A stretch of DNA of 49,370 bases from NCBI GenBank assembly GCA_027459665.1, contig DAIDHN010000028.1, positions 1 through 49,370 on the forward strand, read 5' to 3'. Both the position numbers and the translations under genes were made by a program. This DNA is from Chthonomonadaceae bacterium (lineage in GTDB: Bacteria > Armatimonadota > Chthonomonadetes > Chthonomonadales > Chthonomonadaceae). Below are positions 32,510 to 41,301 of the stretch, in pieces. The notes below the pieces were generated by a model. It worked only from the letters and a program-made list of their open reading frames with translations, ran no database searches and was not told the origin of the DNA. The number at the start of each line of letters is the position of its first letter. Position 1 is the first letter of the stretch.

Positions 32510-33626
32510 GTGAACCCTCCGCAGATGATTTTTTATTGACAATGTGCTGGTAAAGCTGCGAGGTATTGCGTACCATTTCTTCTGCACTGTGCTTTTTGTG
32601 CACATGCTCGCGGGCGGCCTGGCACAGTACATGACAGGTATCGGGGTGCTTCAGCAAAACCAAAGCTGTTTGCGCAAGCGCCGCCGGGTTTTCGGGTTCA
32701 AACAGCAGCCCGCATTTGCCATGCAGCAGCGTATCGGGCAGCCCCCCTGTGCGGGCGGCAAGAACCGGGGTGAAAGCCGCCATCGCTTCCAGTGCCACCA
32801 TGCCCTGCCCCTCGGTGCGCGAAGGCACCACGCACAGGTCTGCGGCGCACAGCAGCGGCTGCAGGTCTTCGGCATACCCCAGCAGATGCACCGATGCACT
32901 GCCGGCAGGCAGGTTGTCTATCTGGTGCTGCAGAGCCGCTCTCTCTGTGCCTTCCCCGGCGATTGCTATTTGCAGGCCGGGCAGCGCTGCCCCCAAAGCA
33001 GGCGCAGCAGCTATCAGCAGGTCAAACCCTTTTTCTCTCGAAAGCCGGCCGGCCCCCAGCACGAGCGGTCGTGCTGGATCGAGGCCGCACTCTCTGCAAA
33101 TCAGATTTCGGTTGGCAGAAGTTGTGCATGGCTGAACAGGTATGCCGTTGGGGATGACTACAATGCGGGAGACAGGAACGCCCGCCTGCTGCAGCGAATT
33201 GCCTACGGCTTCTGAAACTGCCACAATGCAGCAGCTGCAGCGCAGCAGGTATGCCAGGGCCGCACGCGCAGAGTAGCTGCCGGCAGGCAGCAGGTTGTGT
33301 GCGGTGAACAGGCACGGAATGCCTGCCTTGCACGCAGCAGGGCAGGCAACGAGCGCAGCACGCAGCCCGTGCGCATGCAGCAGGTCGAAACGAAACCTGA
33401 GGCGGCTGGCAAACTGCCTGGCAGTTCTCCAGTCATGCAGCAGGTTCATGCGGGGTTCAATAGAAAGCGCTTCCTGTGTCACTGACTCAGGAGGGTTTTT
33501 CAGCCAGGCACCGGTTGGAGCAAACAGAACTGTCGAAAAATTTTCTTTTGCCAGCCCTTTCATCAAAATATGGGTGTGGCGCAGCATACCTCCGGCTGCC
33601 GGACGCAGAGCAAGCGCTAGGCGCAT
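32493..33626 (-). CDS. GT4 family glycosyltransferase
   Basis: Predicted 377-residue GT-B glycosyltransferase. The N-terminal domain holds the acceptor site (AAGGMLRHTHILMKGLA, FDLLHAHGLRAALVA, AHNLLPAGSYS). The C-terminal domain binds nucleotide-sugar (PLVLGAGRLSREKGFDLLIA, HLLGYAEDLQPLLCAADLCV, VPSRTEGQGMVALEAMA with the conserved E-x7-E). It would transfer a sugar to a lipid carrier or polysaccharide at the inner face of the membrane. No other polysaccharide-synthesis genes are adjacent. It is the seventh gene of the cdaA operon, 19 bp after the MoxR gene. Confidence 0.9.
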   Translation of the reverse strand: MRLALALRPAAGGMLRHTHILMKGLAKENFSTVLFAPTGAWLKNPPESVTQEALSIEPRMNLLHDWRTARQFASRLRFRFDLLHAHGLRAALVACPAACKAGIPCLFTAHNLLPAGSYSARAALAYLLRCSCCIVAVSEAVGNSLQQAGVPVSRIVVIPNGIPVQPCTTSANRNLICRECGLDPARPLVLGAGRLSREKGFDLLIAAAPALGAALPGLQIAIAGEGTERAALQHQIDNLPAGSASVHLLGYAEDLQPLLCAADLCVVPSRTEGQGMVALEAMAAFTPVLAARTGGLPDTLLHGKCGLLFEPENPAALAQTALVLLKHPDTCHVLCQAAREHVHKKHSAEEMVRNTSQLYQHIVNKKSSAEGSRAASC

Positions 33627-33645
33627 CTTCCACTCCGTGCCGAGT

Positions 33646-34698
33646 TCATCGGGGCACCTCTATGGTAAGCAGGGTGGTTTCCAGAATGCGCTGCGCGGTG
33701 TATCCCTCCAGCTCAGATTCGGGGCGCACCATCAATCTGTGGCGCAGCACAGGCAGGGCAAGGGTCTTTATATCGTCGGGAGTTACAAAGTCTCTGCCTT
33801 GCATGGCAGCCAGTGCGCGGGCAGCATTCAGCAGGGTAATTGCAGACCGTGGGCTGGCGCCCAGCGCTACATGCCTGTTTTCTCTGGTAGCGCGCACCAC
33901 CTGCACCAGGTAGCGCAGCACCGCTTCATCGGCGCGCACCAGGCTGATTTCTTCTCGGTAGCGGGCCATATCACCGCCGTTCAGCACGGTCTGCATGCCG
34001 GCTGTATTCAGGTCTTGCGAGCGAAACCCCTGCTGCACATTCGCCACAATGCGCTCTTCTTCCTGCTGCGTGGGGTACGGCACCACCAGCTGCATCATAA
34101 AGCGGTCGAGTTGTGCTTCGGGCAGCGGGTAGGTTCCTTCGTATTCCACCGGGTTTTGTGTGGCGCATACCATGAATGGGTCGGGGAGAGCAAACCCAAT
34201 GCCGTCTATGGTAATGCGTTTTTCTTCCATAGCCTCCAGCAGGGCAGACTGTGTTTTGGGGGGTGTGCGGTTAATTTCATCTGCCAGCAGCAGTGCAGTA
34301 AACACCGGCCCTTTTTTCACCCGAAATTCGCCTGAGGCAGGGTCGTATATATTTACCCCCAGAATGTCTGAGGGCATCAGGTCGGGGGTGAACTGAATGC
34401 GTGAGAAGGGCACATCAAACAAACGGGCAAGCGCTCGCACCGTGAGGGTTTTTGCCGTTCCGGGTACACCTTCCAGCAGCACATGTCCGCCGGCCAGCAA
34501 AGCGACTGTAAGAAACTCTATCATTTCCTGCTGGCCAACAATCGCCTTGCCCATTTCCTGCTGAATGCGTTCTGCAAGGTTTTGGCAGTTTGCCGGTGCG
34601 CTCGCGGCTTCAGCGGCCGGCACTGGGGGGTGCGCGTTCTGCTCTGCCTGCAAAACATTCTCTTCAGTCTGGAGGCCATGCACATCTTCAGGGAACAA
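33646..34698 (-). CDS. MoxR-family AAA+ ATPase
   Basis: Predicted 350-residue AAA+ chaperone-like ATPase. Walker A is GVPGTAKT near residues 77-84, and Walker B is LLLADEIN near 136-143, followed by RTPPKTQSALLEAMEEKRIT. CATQNPVEYEGTYPLPEAQL is sensor 1, with the RFMM motif next, then the LDHD-type C-terminal lid with ASPRSAITLLNAARALAAMQ. A 40-residue Ala/Glu-rich N-terminal tail precedes the core. MoxR proteins work with the DUF58/DUF4350/DUF4129 genes usually found beside them; here DUF4350 and DUF4129 are present but no DUF58/VWA gene is seen. The gene overlaps the DUF4350 gene by 11 bp. Confidence 0.93.
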   Translation of the reverse strand: MFPEDVHGLQTEENVLQAEQNAHPPVPAAEAASAPANCQNLAERIQQEMGKAIVGQQEMIEFLTVALLAGGHVLLEGVPGTAKTLTVRALARLFDVPFSRIQFTPDLMPSDILGVNIYDPASGEFRVKKGPVFTALLLADEINRTPPKTQSALLEAMEEKRITIDGIGFALPDPFMVCATQNPVEYEGTYPLPEAQLDRFMMQLVVPYPTQQEEERIVANVQQGFRSQDLNTAGMQTVLNGGDMARYREEISLVRADEAVLRYLVQVVRATRENRHVALGASPRSAITLLNAARALAAMQGRDFVTPDDIKTLALPVLRHRLMVRPESELEGYTAQRILETTLLTIEVPR

Positions 34699-35899
34699 CG
34701 CTTTTACATCTCCTCTGCCACTTGTCTATACGAGATACCAGAGAAGGCAGCTCCTGGGGGGGAAATTTCTCTCCGGCCTCAATTCGCTCATATAATTGAA
34801 GCAGTGTACCCAATTCGGCGGTATCTTCCTGCATCTGTTTCTGCGCCCCCGCAATAATCGACTGCGTGGGTGCATCCGGCGCCAGTTGCAGCGTTTGCAG
34901 CAGGCTGCGCCGCAGGGTAGCCAGCAGCGTAAGCGCTGCAGTATCTGCTGCCTGGGCTTTTTTCATGAGAGCAGCCATGCCGGCGATATAATCTTGGGTG
35001 CGCCGCACTTTGGCATTGGGGGTATGCAGCGGCGGCCCAAGCCGTTTGTTGCCGCGCCATATCAGCGCTGCCAGGGGCAGCAGCATCGACAGCAGTACCG
35101 ATCTGAGGGGAGCCGGGCACAGCTGCCAGAAATGCACTGCATCTGACCGATAAAACTGTGCGCTGCCTCCAGTAAGCCCCAGCCCATGGTGATACTCGTC
35201 AAACAACAGGCGGCCGCGGCGCTGTGTACGCGCCAGAGAGGCAATTTTATACAAAAACAGTGCGTTGTCTGCTTTTGCTATGCCGTCATTCGAAAAGATG
35301 TCTGGCATAGTGAGGGCAATAATTCTCCCGCTGCCCACCTTGCTTTCCAGCGCGACAGGGCCATACTCATCTTGTGCAAGAATGCGCACCCCTGCCGGCG
35401 GATGTTGGTTGAACCGCAGGGTAGAAACAGAAGAAAGCAGATGCACATTGCGCATCCATGCAGGCGCATTGGCAGCAGGCTGCAGCAGCGAACTGGCCGA
35501 TGATGCCTGCAGCAGCGGCAGCAAGCCAACTGCGGGCAGCTTGTTTGGCAGCCTTGTTTCGGCTGAAGAAGCACAGTAAAGCAGTGTGCCCCCCTGCGTC
35601 AGCCAGCGGTAGAGGGCGGCAGCTTCTGGCTCAGAGATGTTTCGCACCAGCGGTTCCAAAACCACCAGCATATCGTCTCCCTGCGTGAGGGTGGTAAAGG
35701 GCGCTTCCAGCCTGTCAACCGGATAGTACGCCCCGTACAGTTTGTAGAGAGCAAGTGCGCCCTGCGAGTGGGCGCTCAGCGAGGTAGGGGTTGCTTCGGC
35801 GCTCTGGTGTACATAGCTGTAAAGTGACAGCGTAACGCCCAGCGTATAGAGCAGAAAGGTATAAAGCAGCAGCCTGGCATGCCTTGAAGAAGCGTTCAT
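34688..35899 (-). CDS. DUF4350-containing membrane protein
   Basis: Predicted 403-residue protein with two transmembrane helices, one N-terminal (ARLLLYTFLLYTLGVTLSLY) and one near residue 275 (LRSVLLSMLLPLAALIW). Between them is the periplasmic DUF4350 domain (ALALYKLYGAYYPVDRLEAP, DDMLVVLEPL, LYRWLTQGGTLLYCA, and GSGRIIALTMPDIFSNDGIA), which resembles glutamine-amidotransferase-like folds. A helical cytoplasmic tail follows (RTQDYIAGMAALMKKAQAAD). It is coupled to the DUF4129 gene by a TGATG overlap. Family members occur with MoxR and DUF4129 genes; biochemical role unknown. Confidence 0.88.
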   Translation of the reverse strand: MNASSRHARLLLYTFLLYTLGVTLSLYSYVHQSAEATPTSLSAHSQGALALYKLYGAYYPVDRLEAPFTTLTQGDDMLVVLEPLVRNISEPEAAALYRWLTQGGTLLYCASSAETRLPNKLPAVGLLPLLQASSASSLLQPAANAPAWMRNVHLLSSVSTLRFNQHPPAGVRILAQDEYGPVALESKVGSGRIIALTMPDIFSNDGIAKADNALFLYKIASLARTQRRGRLLFDEYHHGLGLTGGSAQFYRSDAVHFWQLCPAPLRSVLLSMLLPLAALIWRGNKRLGPPLHTPNAKVRRTQDYIAGMAALMKKAQAADTAALTLLATLRRSLLQTLQLAPDAPTQSIIAGAQKQMQEDTAELGTLLQLYERIEAGEKFPPQELPSLVSRIDKWQRRCKSVVP

Positions 35900-36684
35900 C
35901 AGGCGGCCTCGCTAAACAGGGAGGGCAGAATTTGCACGGCAGCCTCATGCCATGCGCGTGCTCGCTGCCAGTCTGCTTCTGCCACCGGCCGGGCGCCATA
36001 ATAACGCAGGTCAAAATCCTGCATCCAGAGCTTCATGGCATCTGCCAGCGCGGCATGCCGGTTTTTGCGCAGCTGCCGCAGGTACTCTCCGTTGGTGCTG
36101 CCGCGCTGAAAGCGCAGGCACCCCTCGCGGTGCAGGCGAAACAGCATGCCTGTGAACAGCGCCCGGTAGGCGGCGCGCCAGTCGCCCCGGCTGGCAAAAG
36201 CTGCTGCACGCTGTTCCCATTCATCCGGCTCTATGGTATCCGGCGTCTCTTCTTCCTGCAGCTGCAACAGGTTCTCCTGCGTCTTTTTGCCTTGCCTGCG
36301 CACCTGCTGCTTCAGTACGCGCACCAGCAGGAAAACGCCGGCTACAAGCAAAGCGGCCACCAGCAAATACACCAGCGTTCTGCTTACAGAAGAGTTTACG
36401 CCGCTGGCCTGATGAAAATTGAACAGCTTGTTCAAAAAAGAAACCAGCTTCCTCCACATTTTGTCAAACCAATGAAACACACTGGCAAATTTTTTGTGCA
36501 ACGTGTCTACTATGCGCTGTATGTGCAGGTCGTGCCCTTGCTGTTTTCTAAATTCAGGCTGGCTGAGAATGTCCTGCAGCCTTGTGCGCAGCTGCTGTGA
36601 GGTTGGCCCAGCGCTCTGTGCATGCGCAGGCAGCGCTGCAAGGCAAAGTAGCAGGCTGAACACAAGAGGGCTACTTTTCTTCAT
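35899..36684 (-). CDS. DUF4129-containing exported membrane protein
   Basis: Predicted 261-residue protein. It has a signal peptide (SSPLVFSLLLCLAALPAHAQ), a periplasmic helical region, one transmembrane helix near residue 110 (RTLVYLLVAALLVAGVFLLV) and a cytoplasmic C-terminal DUF4129 domain (AYRALFTGMLFRLHREGCLR, NGEYLRQL, FDLRYYGARPV). The conserved N-x-E-Y-x-x-x-L and Y-Y-G motifs are present. DUF4129 proteins accompany MoxR and transglutaminase-like genes and are thought to act in envelope-associated complexes. It overlaps the upstream membrane-protein gene by 14 bp. Confidence 0.88.
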   Translation of the reverse strand: MKKSSPLVFSLLLCLAALPAHAQSAGPTSQQLRTRLQDILSQPEFRKQQGHDLHIQRIVDTLHKKFASVFHWFDKMWRKLVSFLNKLFNFHQASGVNSSVSRTLVYLLVAALLVAGVFLLVRVLKQQVRRQGKKTQENLLQLQEEETPDTIEPDEWEQRAAAFASRGDWRAAYRALFTGMLFRLHREGCLRFQRGSTNGEYLRQLRKNRHAALADAMKLWMQDFDLRYYGARPVAEADWQRARAWHEAAVQILPSLFSEAA

Positions 36685-37684
36685 TTCTCTCCATTAGTGC
36701 TTTCTGCATCAGGCGCATGTCCAGCCCGTCATACCTATAGCGGGTATCCATAAAGCTGAATGCACAGATCAGTGCGAGGTAAACAAACACCAGCAGCGTA
36801 AGAGCGCCCAGGAATACAGACTGCAGAATTTGCTGCAGAAAAATACCTGCTGTATGAAACAGCGGCAGAACAAATTTGTCCCAAATCTGCAGCAGGCCCA
36901 GCCATACCACCAAAAACAGCCCCACTGCCAGCAGGGGGGTTGCCGCAGCGACTGCCCATATTCTGCGCAGGCGTTTGCCGCCTGCCAGTTTGGAATTTCG
37001 GTCCCAAATCTGGCTCAGCGGCACTTTTTCTATTACAATGAGCGGCAGCGAATAAAAAATATAGCGCGAGAAAACCGCCATGCATACCAGATAGACTACC
37101 AGCTGCTCGGGCAGCAGCATAAACATCACAAAGCCTGCAGGCAGGTTGAGCATTATCATCACCTGCCCAAGCACACCTACAATCATTGTAAACAGTATTT
37201 CTATTATCAGTACAGCAGCAGCTATAAACAGCAGGTTGACAAGAGTAATCAAAACAATGCGTAAAAAAAATGGCAGGCTGTTTCGCAGCGCAGCGCGCAC
37301 CGAAAGCGGACGGCCTGCTGCATGATCTGCAACCAGCAGAGTAATTGGTGCAGAAAAGAGTGCAAACTGAATCAGCTGCCACACACCGGGCATGCCATAT
37401 GCGTTTCTGCCCAGCATCAACACCCCAAGCCAGTATTCTGCCGCCTGCCAGCCATTGGCATACTGCGTGCTCTCCAGCAGAAGATGAAGCGGGCGCAGCC
37501 ACACATTGTGCACCTGCTGAGCTGCCAGCTGCATCGGAAACCAAATTAGAGCCGCCGTGAGTACGAGGGTGAAAAAATGGGTTCTGTAAAACGTCAGCGA
37601 CCTGTCGAGTATATCGCCGGGGCTGCACAATACAAGGGCTTCCCATTCGGCTTCTTCATGCCCGCGTGCTGGCGCCTTGTTCAT
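36671..37684 (-). CDS. Polytopic membrane protein of the cdaA operon
   Basis: Predicted 337-residue protein with about six transmembrane segments, for example FFTLVLTAALIWFPMQL, FFLRIVLITLVNLLFIAAAV, LLPEQLVVYLVCMAVFS, AATPLLAVGLFLVVWLGLLQ and VFLGALTLLVFVYLALICAF. A hydrophilic segment (VIEKVPLSQIWDRNSKLAGG) is the best-conserved-looking part. The pattern resembles the membrane domain of glycerophosphodiester phosphodiesterase-linked or DUF975-type proteins, but the family is not certain. It starts 2 bp after cdaR ends, so it belongs to the same transcript. No enzymatic motif is visible. Confidence 0.75.
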   Translation of the reverse strand: MNKAPARGHEEAEWEALVLCSPGDILDRSLTFYRTHFFTLVLTAALIWFPMQLAAQQVHNVWLRPLHLLLESTQYANGWQAAEYWLGVLMLGRNAYGMPGVWQLIQFALFSAPITLLVADHAAGRPLSVRAALRNSLPFFLRIVLITLVNLLFIAAAVLIIEILFTMIVGVLGQVMIMLNLPAGFVMFMLLPEQLVVYLVCMAVFSRYIFYSLPLIVIEKVPLSQIWDRNSKLAGGKRLRRIWAVAAATPLLAVGLFLVVWLGLLQIWDKFVLPLFHTAGIFLQQILQSVFLGALTLLVFVYLALICAFSFMDTRYRYDGLDMRLMQKALMERNEEK

Positions 37685-37686
37685 GT

Positions 37687-38718
37687 TTACGGATGCACTC
37701 CGTCCAGCTGGCCGGGCAGAACCAGATGGGCAGCCGGCTTGCCCGAAGGGGCAGGAGCCGGCAGCTGACGTGCAATGTCGATAGTTACCTGCACAGTGCG
37801 AAGCGGGCGCCCCTGCAAGTCCATCACTTCTACGCCGGCAGGTGGCTGCAGGGTAATGGTGCGCGTTATGCTGGCAGCGGCATCTTTCAGCGAAATGGGT
37901 TCTGTGCGCACCACGTCTCCCGCCCCCGGGCTGCCGGGGTGACTGCTCACCTGCACCTGCAGCGGGTTGGTGTGAATACCCGTGATGACATAGGGCGGCA
38001 GCGGCAGCGAGGTAATGCTTACGCTCACGGTTGCCAGCCTCACCGGTGATTCTGCCAGGGCAAGCAGCTGTGCCTGCACCATCGAAGGGTTCAGGGTGAC
38101 TCCATCCACCAGGTCTCCATCCCTGTCCATCGGCTCTACCCGAAACAGGTCATCTATCTGCCCGGCAGTGTAGGGCAGACCGGTAATAACCACCTGCCTC
38201 ACCCTGTTCACGGCATCGGTGTGTCCTGAGCAGGTTACCTGAGTGGGAACAATCTGCGCCCTGCCGTACACAATGCCCGAATGTGCGGGCGGGGCAGGCA
38301 GGTGTACGGTAAAGAGCCGCCTCACCACGCTAAACAGCGCCACTCGTATGCTCAGCGGTCCGTCTATGTGCAGTCTGCTTACAGCATCTGCGCGCAGGCC
38401 GGGCACAGAGTAGGCAATGGGCAGGGTGGCCGCCCCGCTTTGCCTGTTGCGGCCGTTTATCTGCACATCTGCTTCTACATCGCCGTCTTTCAGGTTTTCT
38501 ACCAGTATTTTTGGCCCGCTGATCTGCACAGGCACTGTTTTGGAGGCAGTTTGCGCTTCTATTCCAGAGGGTACGTTTTGCAAGTTGATGTGCGCCTGCA
38601 GCATCAGGGTGATTTGCGGGTTGCGCTGTGTTTGCACATAGTAGTACAGCAGAATAGAAGCCGCCAGCGAGATCAGCTTGAGCATCAGGTTTTGTCGCAG
38701 AGACCGCAAAAGCCACAT
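37687..38718 (-). CDS. cdaR: CdaR/YbbR-domain regulator of the diadenylate cyclase
   Basis: Predicted 343-residue protein with one N-terminal transmembrane helix (MLKLISLAASILLYYYVQ) and an extracytoplasmic run of YbbR repeats. Recurring Tyr/Val-rich strands are QNVPSGIEAQTASKTVPVQI, AHSGIVYGRAQIVPTQVTCS, LPPYVITGIHTNPLQVQVSS and similar. CdaR binds and modulates CdaA in many bacteria. The gene lies directly after cdaA with a 10-bp gap, the usual arrangement in bacteria that make c-di-AMP with CdaA. The C-terminal Pro-rich tail (APAPSGKPAAHLVLPGQ) is typical of flexible ends. Confidence 0.9.
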   Translation of the reverse strand: MWLLRSLRQNLMLKLISLAASILLYYYVQTQRNPQITLMLQAHINLQNVPSGIEAQTASKTVPVQISGPKILVENLKDGDVEADVQINGRNRQSGAATLPIAYSVPGLRADAVSRLHIDGPLSIRVALFSVVRRLFTVHLPAPPAHSGIVYGRAQIVPTQVTCSGHTDAVNRVRQVVITGLPYTAGQIDDLFRVEPMDRDGDLVDGVTLNPSMVQAQLLALAESPVRLATVSVSITSLPLPPYVITGIHTNPLQVQVSSHPGSPGAGDVVRTEPISLKDAAASITRTITLQPPAGVEVMDLQGRPLRTVQVTIDIARQLPAPAPSGKPAAHLVLPGQLDGVHP

Positions 38719-38728
38719 GGTTGCTTTC

Positions 38729-39550
38729 CTATTTCAGCGTGCGCCTGGGCAGCAGGTTCACCCGCTCGGCAGGCTGCAGCAGAGAGGCAAGTTTTTCCCG
38801 AAGCGTATCCCGGTTGAAGCCGCGTATAAACTTACCCTCTACTGCAATAGAAATGGTGCCGGTTTCTTCTGAAACCACTACCACCAGTGCATCTCCATTT
38901 TCAGACATGCCCATGGCAGCCTTGTGCCTGGTATGCACCGCTGCATCTACGTGGGGCCTGTCGGTAAGAGGCAGCAGGCACCCGGCCGCTGCTATAGCGC
39001 CTCCCCGCATCACCACTGCCCCATCGTGCAGCGGCGTAGCCTTGTAAAAAATGGTTTCCAGCAGTTCCACGCTTACGCGCGCCTCCAGCATGGTACCGGT
39101 TGCAATCACCTCATCCAGGCCGCTGTTGCGCTCGAATACAATAAGCGCTCCGGTACGCGTATTAGAGAGCAGAGCTGCTGTGGTGGCCACCGCCTCAATA
39201 CAGTCGTTCAAGTCTTCAGATCGCAGCAGGCTAAGCCCCTTGCTCCAGAAGCGCGGCCCAAACTCTTCCAGTGCATGCCTCAGTTCCGGGTAAAAAAGAA
39301 TGACCACTGCCACCGGCCCCAGCGGAACCACCTGTTCTAGCAGCCAGTTCAGCGTGTCTAGGTGCAGTACGCTGCTCAGGTAAAGCGCCACGACTATGGT
39401 GCCCATACCCCCCAGAATTTGCAGTGCGCGCGTGCCGCGGGCAAGCAGAAGCAGCCGGTAAATAATATAGGCTACCACCAAAACATCCAGCGTACCCGAC
39501 CAGAGGTGTACCGACCGGAACGCCTGAAGCAGATGCAGCAGCGCCTTCAT
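38729..39550 (-). CDS. cdaA: Membrane-bound diadenylate cyclase CdaA
   Basis: Predicted 273-residue enzyme that makes c-di-AMP from two ATP. Three N-terminal transmembrane helices (LDVLVVAYIIYRLLLLA, GTIVVALYLSSVL, PLGPVAVVILFYPEL) precede the DAC domain. Active-site motifs are ATPLHDGAVVMRGG (D-G-A at 176-178) and T-R-H-K (207-210). The common motif is R-H-R, so the last arginine is replaced by lysine. SEETGTISIA closes the domain. CAGGAGCCGGGT precedes the ATG. It is the first gene of a nine-gene minus-strand operon with cdaR next. The R-to-K change is conservative, so activity is likely but not certain. Confidence 0.93.
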   Translation of the reverse strand: MKALLHLLQAFRSVHLWSGTLDVLVVAYIIYRLLLLARGTRALQILGGMGTIVVALYLSSVLHLDTLNWLLEQVVPLGPVAVVILFYPELRHALEEFGPRFWSKGLSLLRSEDLNDCIEAVATTAALLSNTRTGALIVFERNSGLDEVIATGTMLEARVSVELLETIFYKATPLHDGAVVMRGGAIAAAGCLLPLTDRPHVDAAVHTRHKAAMGMSENGDALVVVVSEETGTISIAVEGKFIRGFNRDTLREKLASLLQPAERVNLLPRRTLK

Positions 39551-39741
39551 ACCCGGCTCCTGTAGTGAAAAAATTGCATGCTGTTACAAAAATATGACAG
39601 AATTTTACCCTACTTCGCATGCAGTTTTGCCTTTATGGCACAGCGGATGGAGGGCAAGTGCCCCAGACGCAGTTTCAGGCGCAGCACAGCGTTGACGCAC
39701 AGCTGTCATGGTATTACTACGTGTAAAAGGAGCAGCAGGTT

Positions 39742-40284
39742 TTGCTCTTTCATTTTAGTGATGACCCCAATATCAGGCACTTTGTTCCACGCGCCCCCCT
39801 GGCGCATCCCAATGCTGCGCCGGCAGTATGGGCCATTGCACCAGAATACGAGCCGCTGTACATGCTGCCCCGCGACTGCCCCCGCATTGCGTTTTGGCCG
39901 GTAGCGGCTACTGTGCCGGCGCACAGGCAGCGTTTTTGGAGCGGTACAGGCGCACGTTTTGTAATCGCGGTGGAATGGGGCTGGCTGCAACAGATTGCCC
40001 AGGCTGTGCTGTGGCGCTATGAACTGCCCGAAGAAGGGTTTATGCCAGAAGGCACGCCTGGTCATGCCGGGTTTTACGGAGGGTACACCTGCCGGCATGC
40101 GGTAACGCCGCGCTCTGTGGCAAAAATAGACAACCTGCTGCAGCGCATGCGACAGGAAAACGTGGAACTCAGACTGGTTCCCGAACTGCATTCGCTGGCG
40201 GCAGCCGTTTCAGAAACCACTCTGCATTATTCACTCATACGCATGCGCAATGCCGCCCCTAAACCGGATACAGCAGCGGATTGA
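39742..40284 (+). CDS. DUF6886-like protein
   Basis: Predicted 180-residue protein with a TTG start at 39742 preceded by AAGGAG and a 9-nt spacer. The N-terminus (MLFHFSDDPNIRHFVPRAPL, VWAIAPEYEPLYMLPRDCPR) matches the DUF6886 pattern: a short alpha/beta domain with H-F-S-x-D-P and L-P-R-D-C-P-R motifs. Function of this family is unknown; the fold recalls ADP-ribosyltransferase-like or small hydrolase proteins only vaguely. It is divergent from the cdaA operon and convergent with the dioxygenase-like gene, overlapping by 26 bp. Confidence 0.75.
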   Translation: MLFHFSDDPNIRHFVPRAPLAHPNAAPAVWAIAPEYEPLYMLPRDCPRIAFWPVAATVPAHRQRFWSGTGARFVIAVEWGWLQQIAQAVLWRYELPEEGFMPEGTPGHAGFYGGYTCRHAVTPRSVAKIDNLLQRMRQENVELRLVPELHSLAAAVSETTLHYSLIRMRNAAPKPDTAAD

Positions 40285-41083
40285 GTGGGCTTGCCGCCTC
40301 ATCGCCGGGCTTGAGACCGGGCAGCCAGGTTTTCAGGTCAAGTGCGCGGTTGGGGTTATCGGGCGTAGAAACGCGCGTACCCTCGGCAAAATATATCACG
40401 GTCATTGCCTCGCGGGTGCGGGTACCGCTGTTGCCCGGCGCATTGTGAAGCACAGCGCCAGAATGAAAGGTTGCATCTCCTGCCGCCATATCGCCCGAAT
40501 GGCTGAGCGGAAAGCCGCGCTCTTCCACCAGTCGCTGAAAATACTCTTCCGATTCGTCGCTGATGCCCAGCGGCCCCAGGTAACCCTCTTTGTGTGAGCC
40601 AGAAGCAAAGGTAAGAGTTCCCATGCTGCTCTCGGCATCTACCAGCGGCATCCAGAGGGTGACAGTGTGCGCAGTATCGAGCGGCCAGTAGTAAAAATCC
40701 TGGTGCCAGGGCGTGTGCCCGCCTCCCGCCTCTTTGTACAGCGCCTGGTCGTGATACAGCCGCACCCCCGAAACCCCCATGAGCTGTGCTGCAATTTTTG
40801 CAAAACGACGGGCAGTAGTAAAGAGTCGCACATTTTCATCTGCCTGCCAAAGATTCATTATTTGCAGAAATGCCCTGCCGTAGGTATCGCGCTCTTCCAT
40901 TGGCCGCTGTTCGCTGCTATAGCGGTATGCGGCCTCAGAAATAACACGATGATACGGCTCTACTTCTTCAGCGCTGCACACCGAGCGCAGCAGCACATGG
41001 CCGTTTTGCCCATAGCTTTGTATGTCCTCCTGCCTCAGTGCATAGTCTGCTGCCAAAGAAGGCAGGCCCGATGTTGTGGTCAT
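40259..41083 (-). CDS. Phytanoyl-CoA dioxygenase family oxygenase
   Basis: Predicted 274-residue Fe(II)/2-oxoglutarate-dependent dioxygenase. The metal triad fits: H-Q-D within HTPWHQDFYYWPLD and the distal His in FHSGAVLHNAPGNSG, followed by an Arg (TRTREAMTVIYF) that would bind 2-oxoglutarate. The N-terminal segment (IQSYGQNGHVLLRSVCSAEE) and the substrate region (VTLWMPLVDAESSMGTLTFA, SGSHKEGYLG) match the PhyH family. The natural substrate is unknown; related bacterial proteins hydroxylate small secondary metabolites or lipids. Direct repeats at 41171-41205 lie in its upstream gap. Confidence 0.9.
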   Translation of the reverse strand: MTTTSGLPSLAADYALRQEDIQSYGQNGHVLLRSVCSAEEVEPYHRVISEAAYRYSSEQRPMEERDTYGRAFLQIMNLWQADENVRLFTTARRFAKIAAQLMGVSGVRLYHDQALYKEAGGGHTPWHQDFYYWPLDTAHTVTLWMPLVDAESSMGTLTFASGSHKEGYLGPLGISDESEEYFQRLVEERGFPLSHSGDMAAGDATFHSGAVLHNAPGNSGTRTREAMTVIYFAEGTRVSTPDNPNRALDLKTWLPGLKPGDEAASPLNPLLYPV

Positions 41084-41170
41084 GGCGGTTACTCCAAATC
41101 AGGTATTTCTACAGCTTCTTTTCTACACGCAAAACAGCCGTTCCTGCCCATTTTAAGCAATTCAGGTAAA

Positions 41171-41205
41171 AATACATATGTTTTGCTAGTAGAAATGTAT
41201 ATGTT
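41171..41205. repeat. Phased 12-bp direct repeats upstream of two divergent genes
   Basis: AATACATATGTT (41171-41182) and AATGTATATGTT (41194-41205) match at 10 of 12 bases and are 23 bp apart. They lie in the 218-bp gap between the dioxygenase-like gene (minus) and a small gene (plus). A two-turn spacing suggests a regulator-binding pair, but no promoter is certain. Confidence 0.45.
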
Positions 41206-41301
41206 CTATGGGAACTTGCATGCAGATAATAACGTCTCACAAGTTATCTGGTTCACTTGCAATAAGTACCCTAAACAGGAACCACAGCTGGAGTAAAAAA
41301 C

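Noticed and set aside
39691-39719. Possible promoter TTGACG with TACTAC at 17 nt upstream of the DUF6886-like gene
   Set aside because: The -10 matches only weakly (3 of 6), so it is not reported as a feature.
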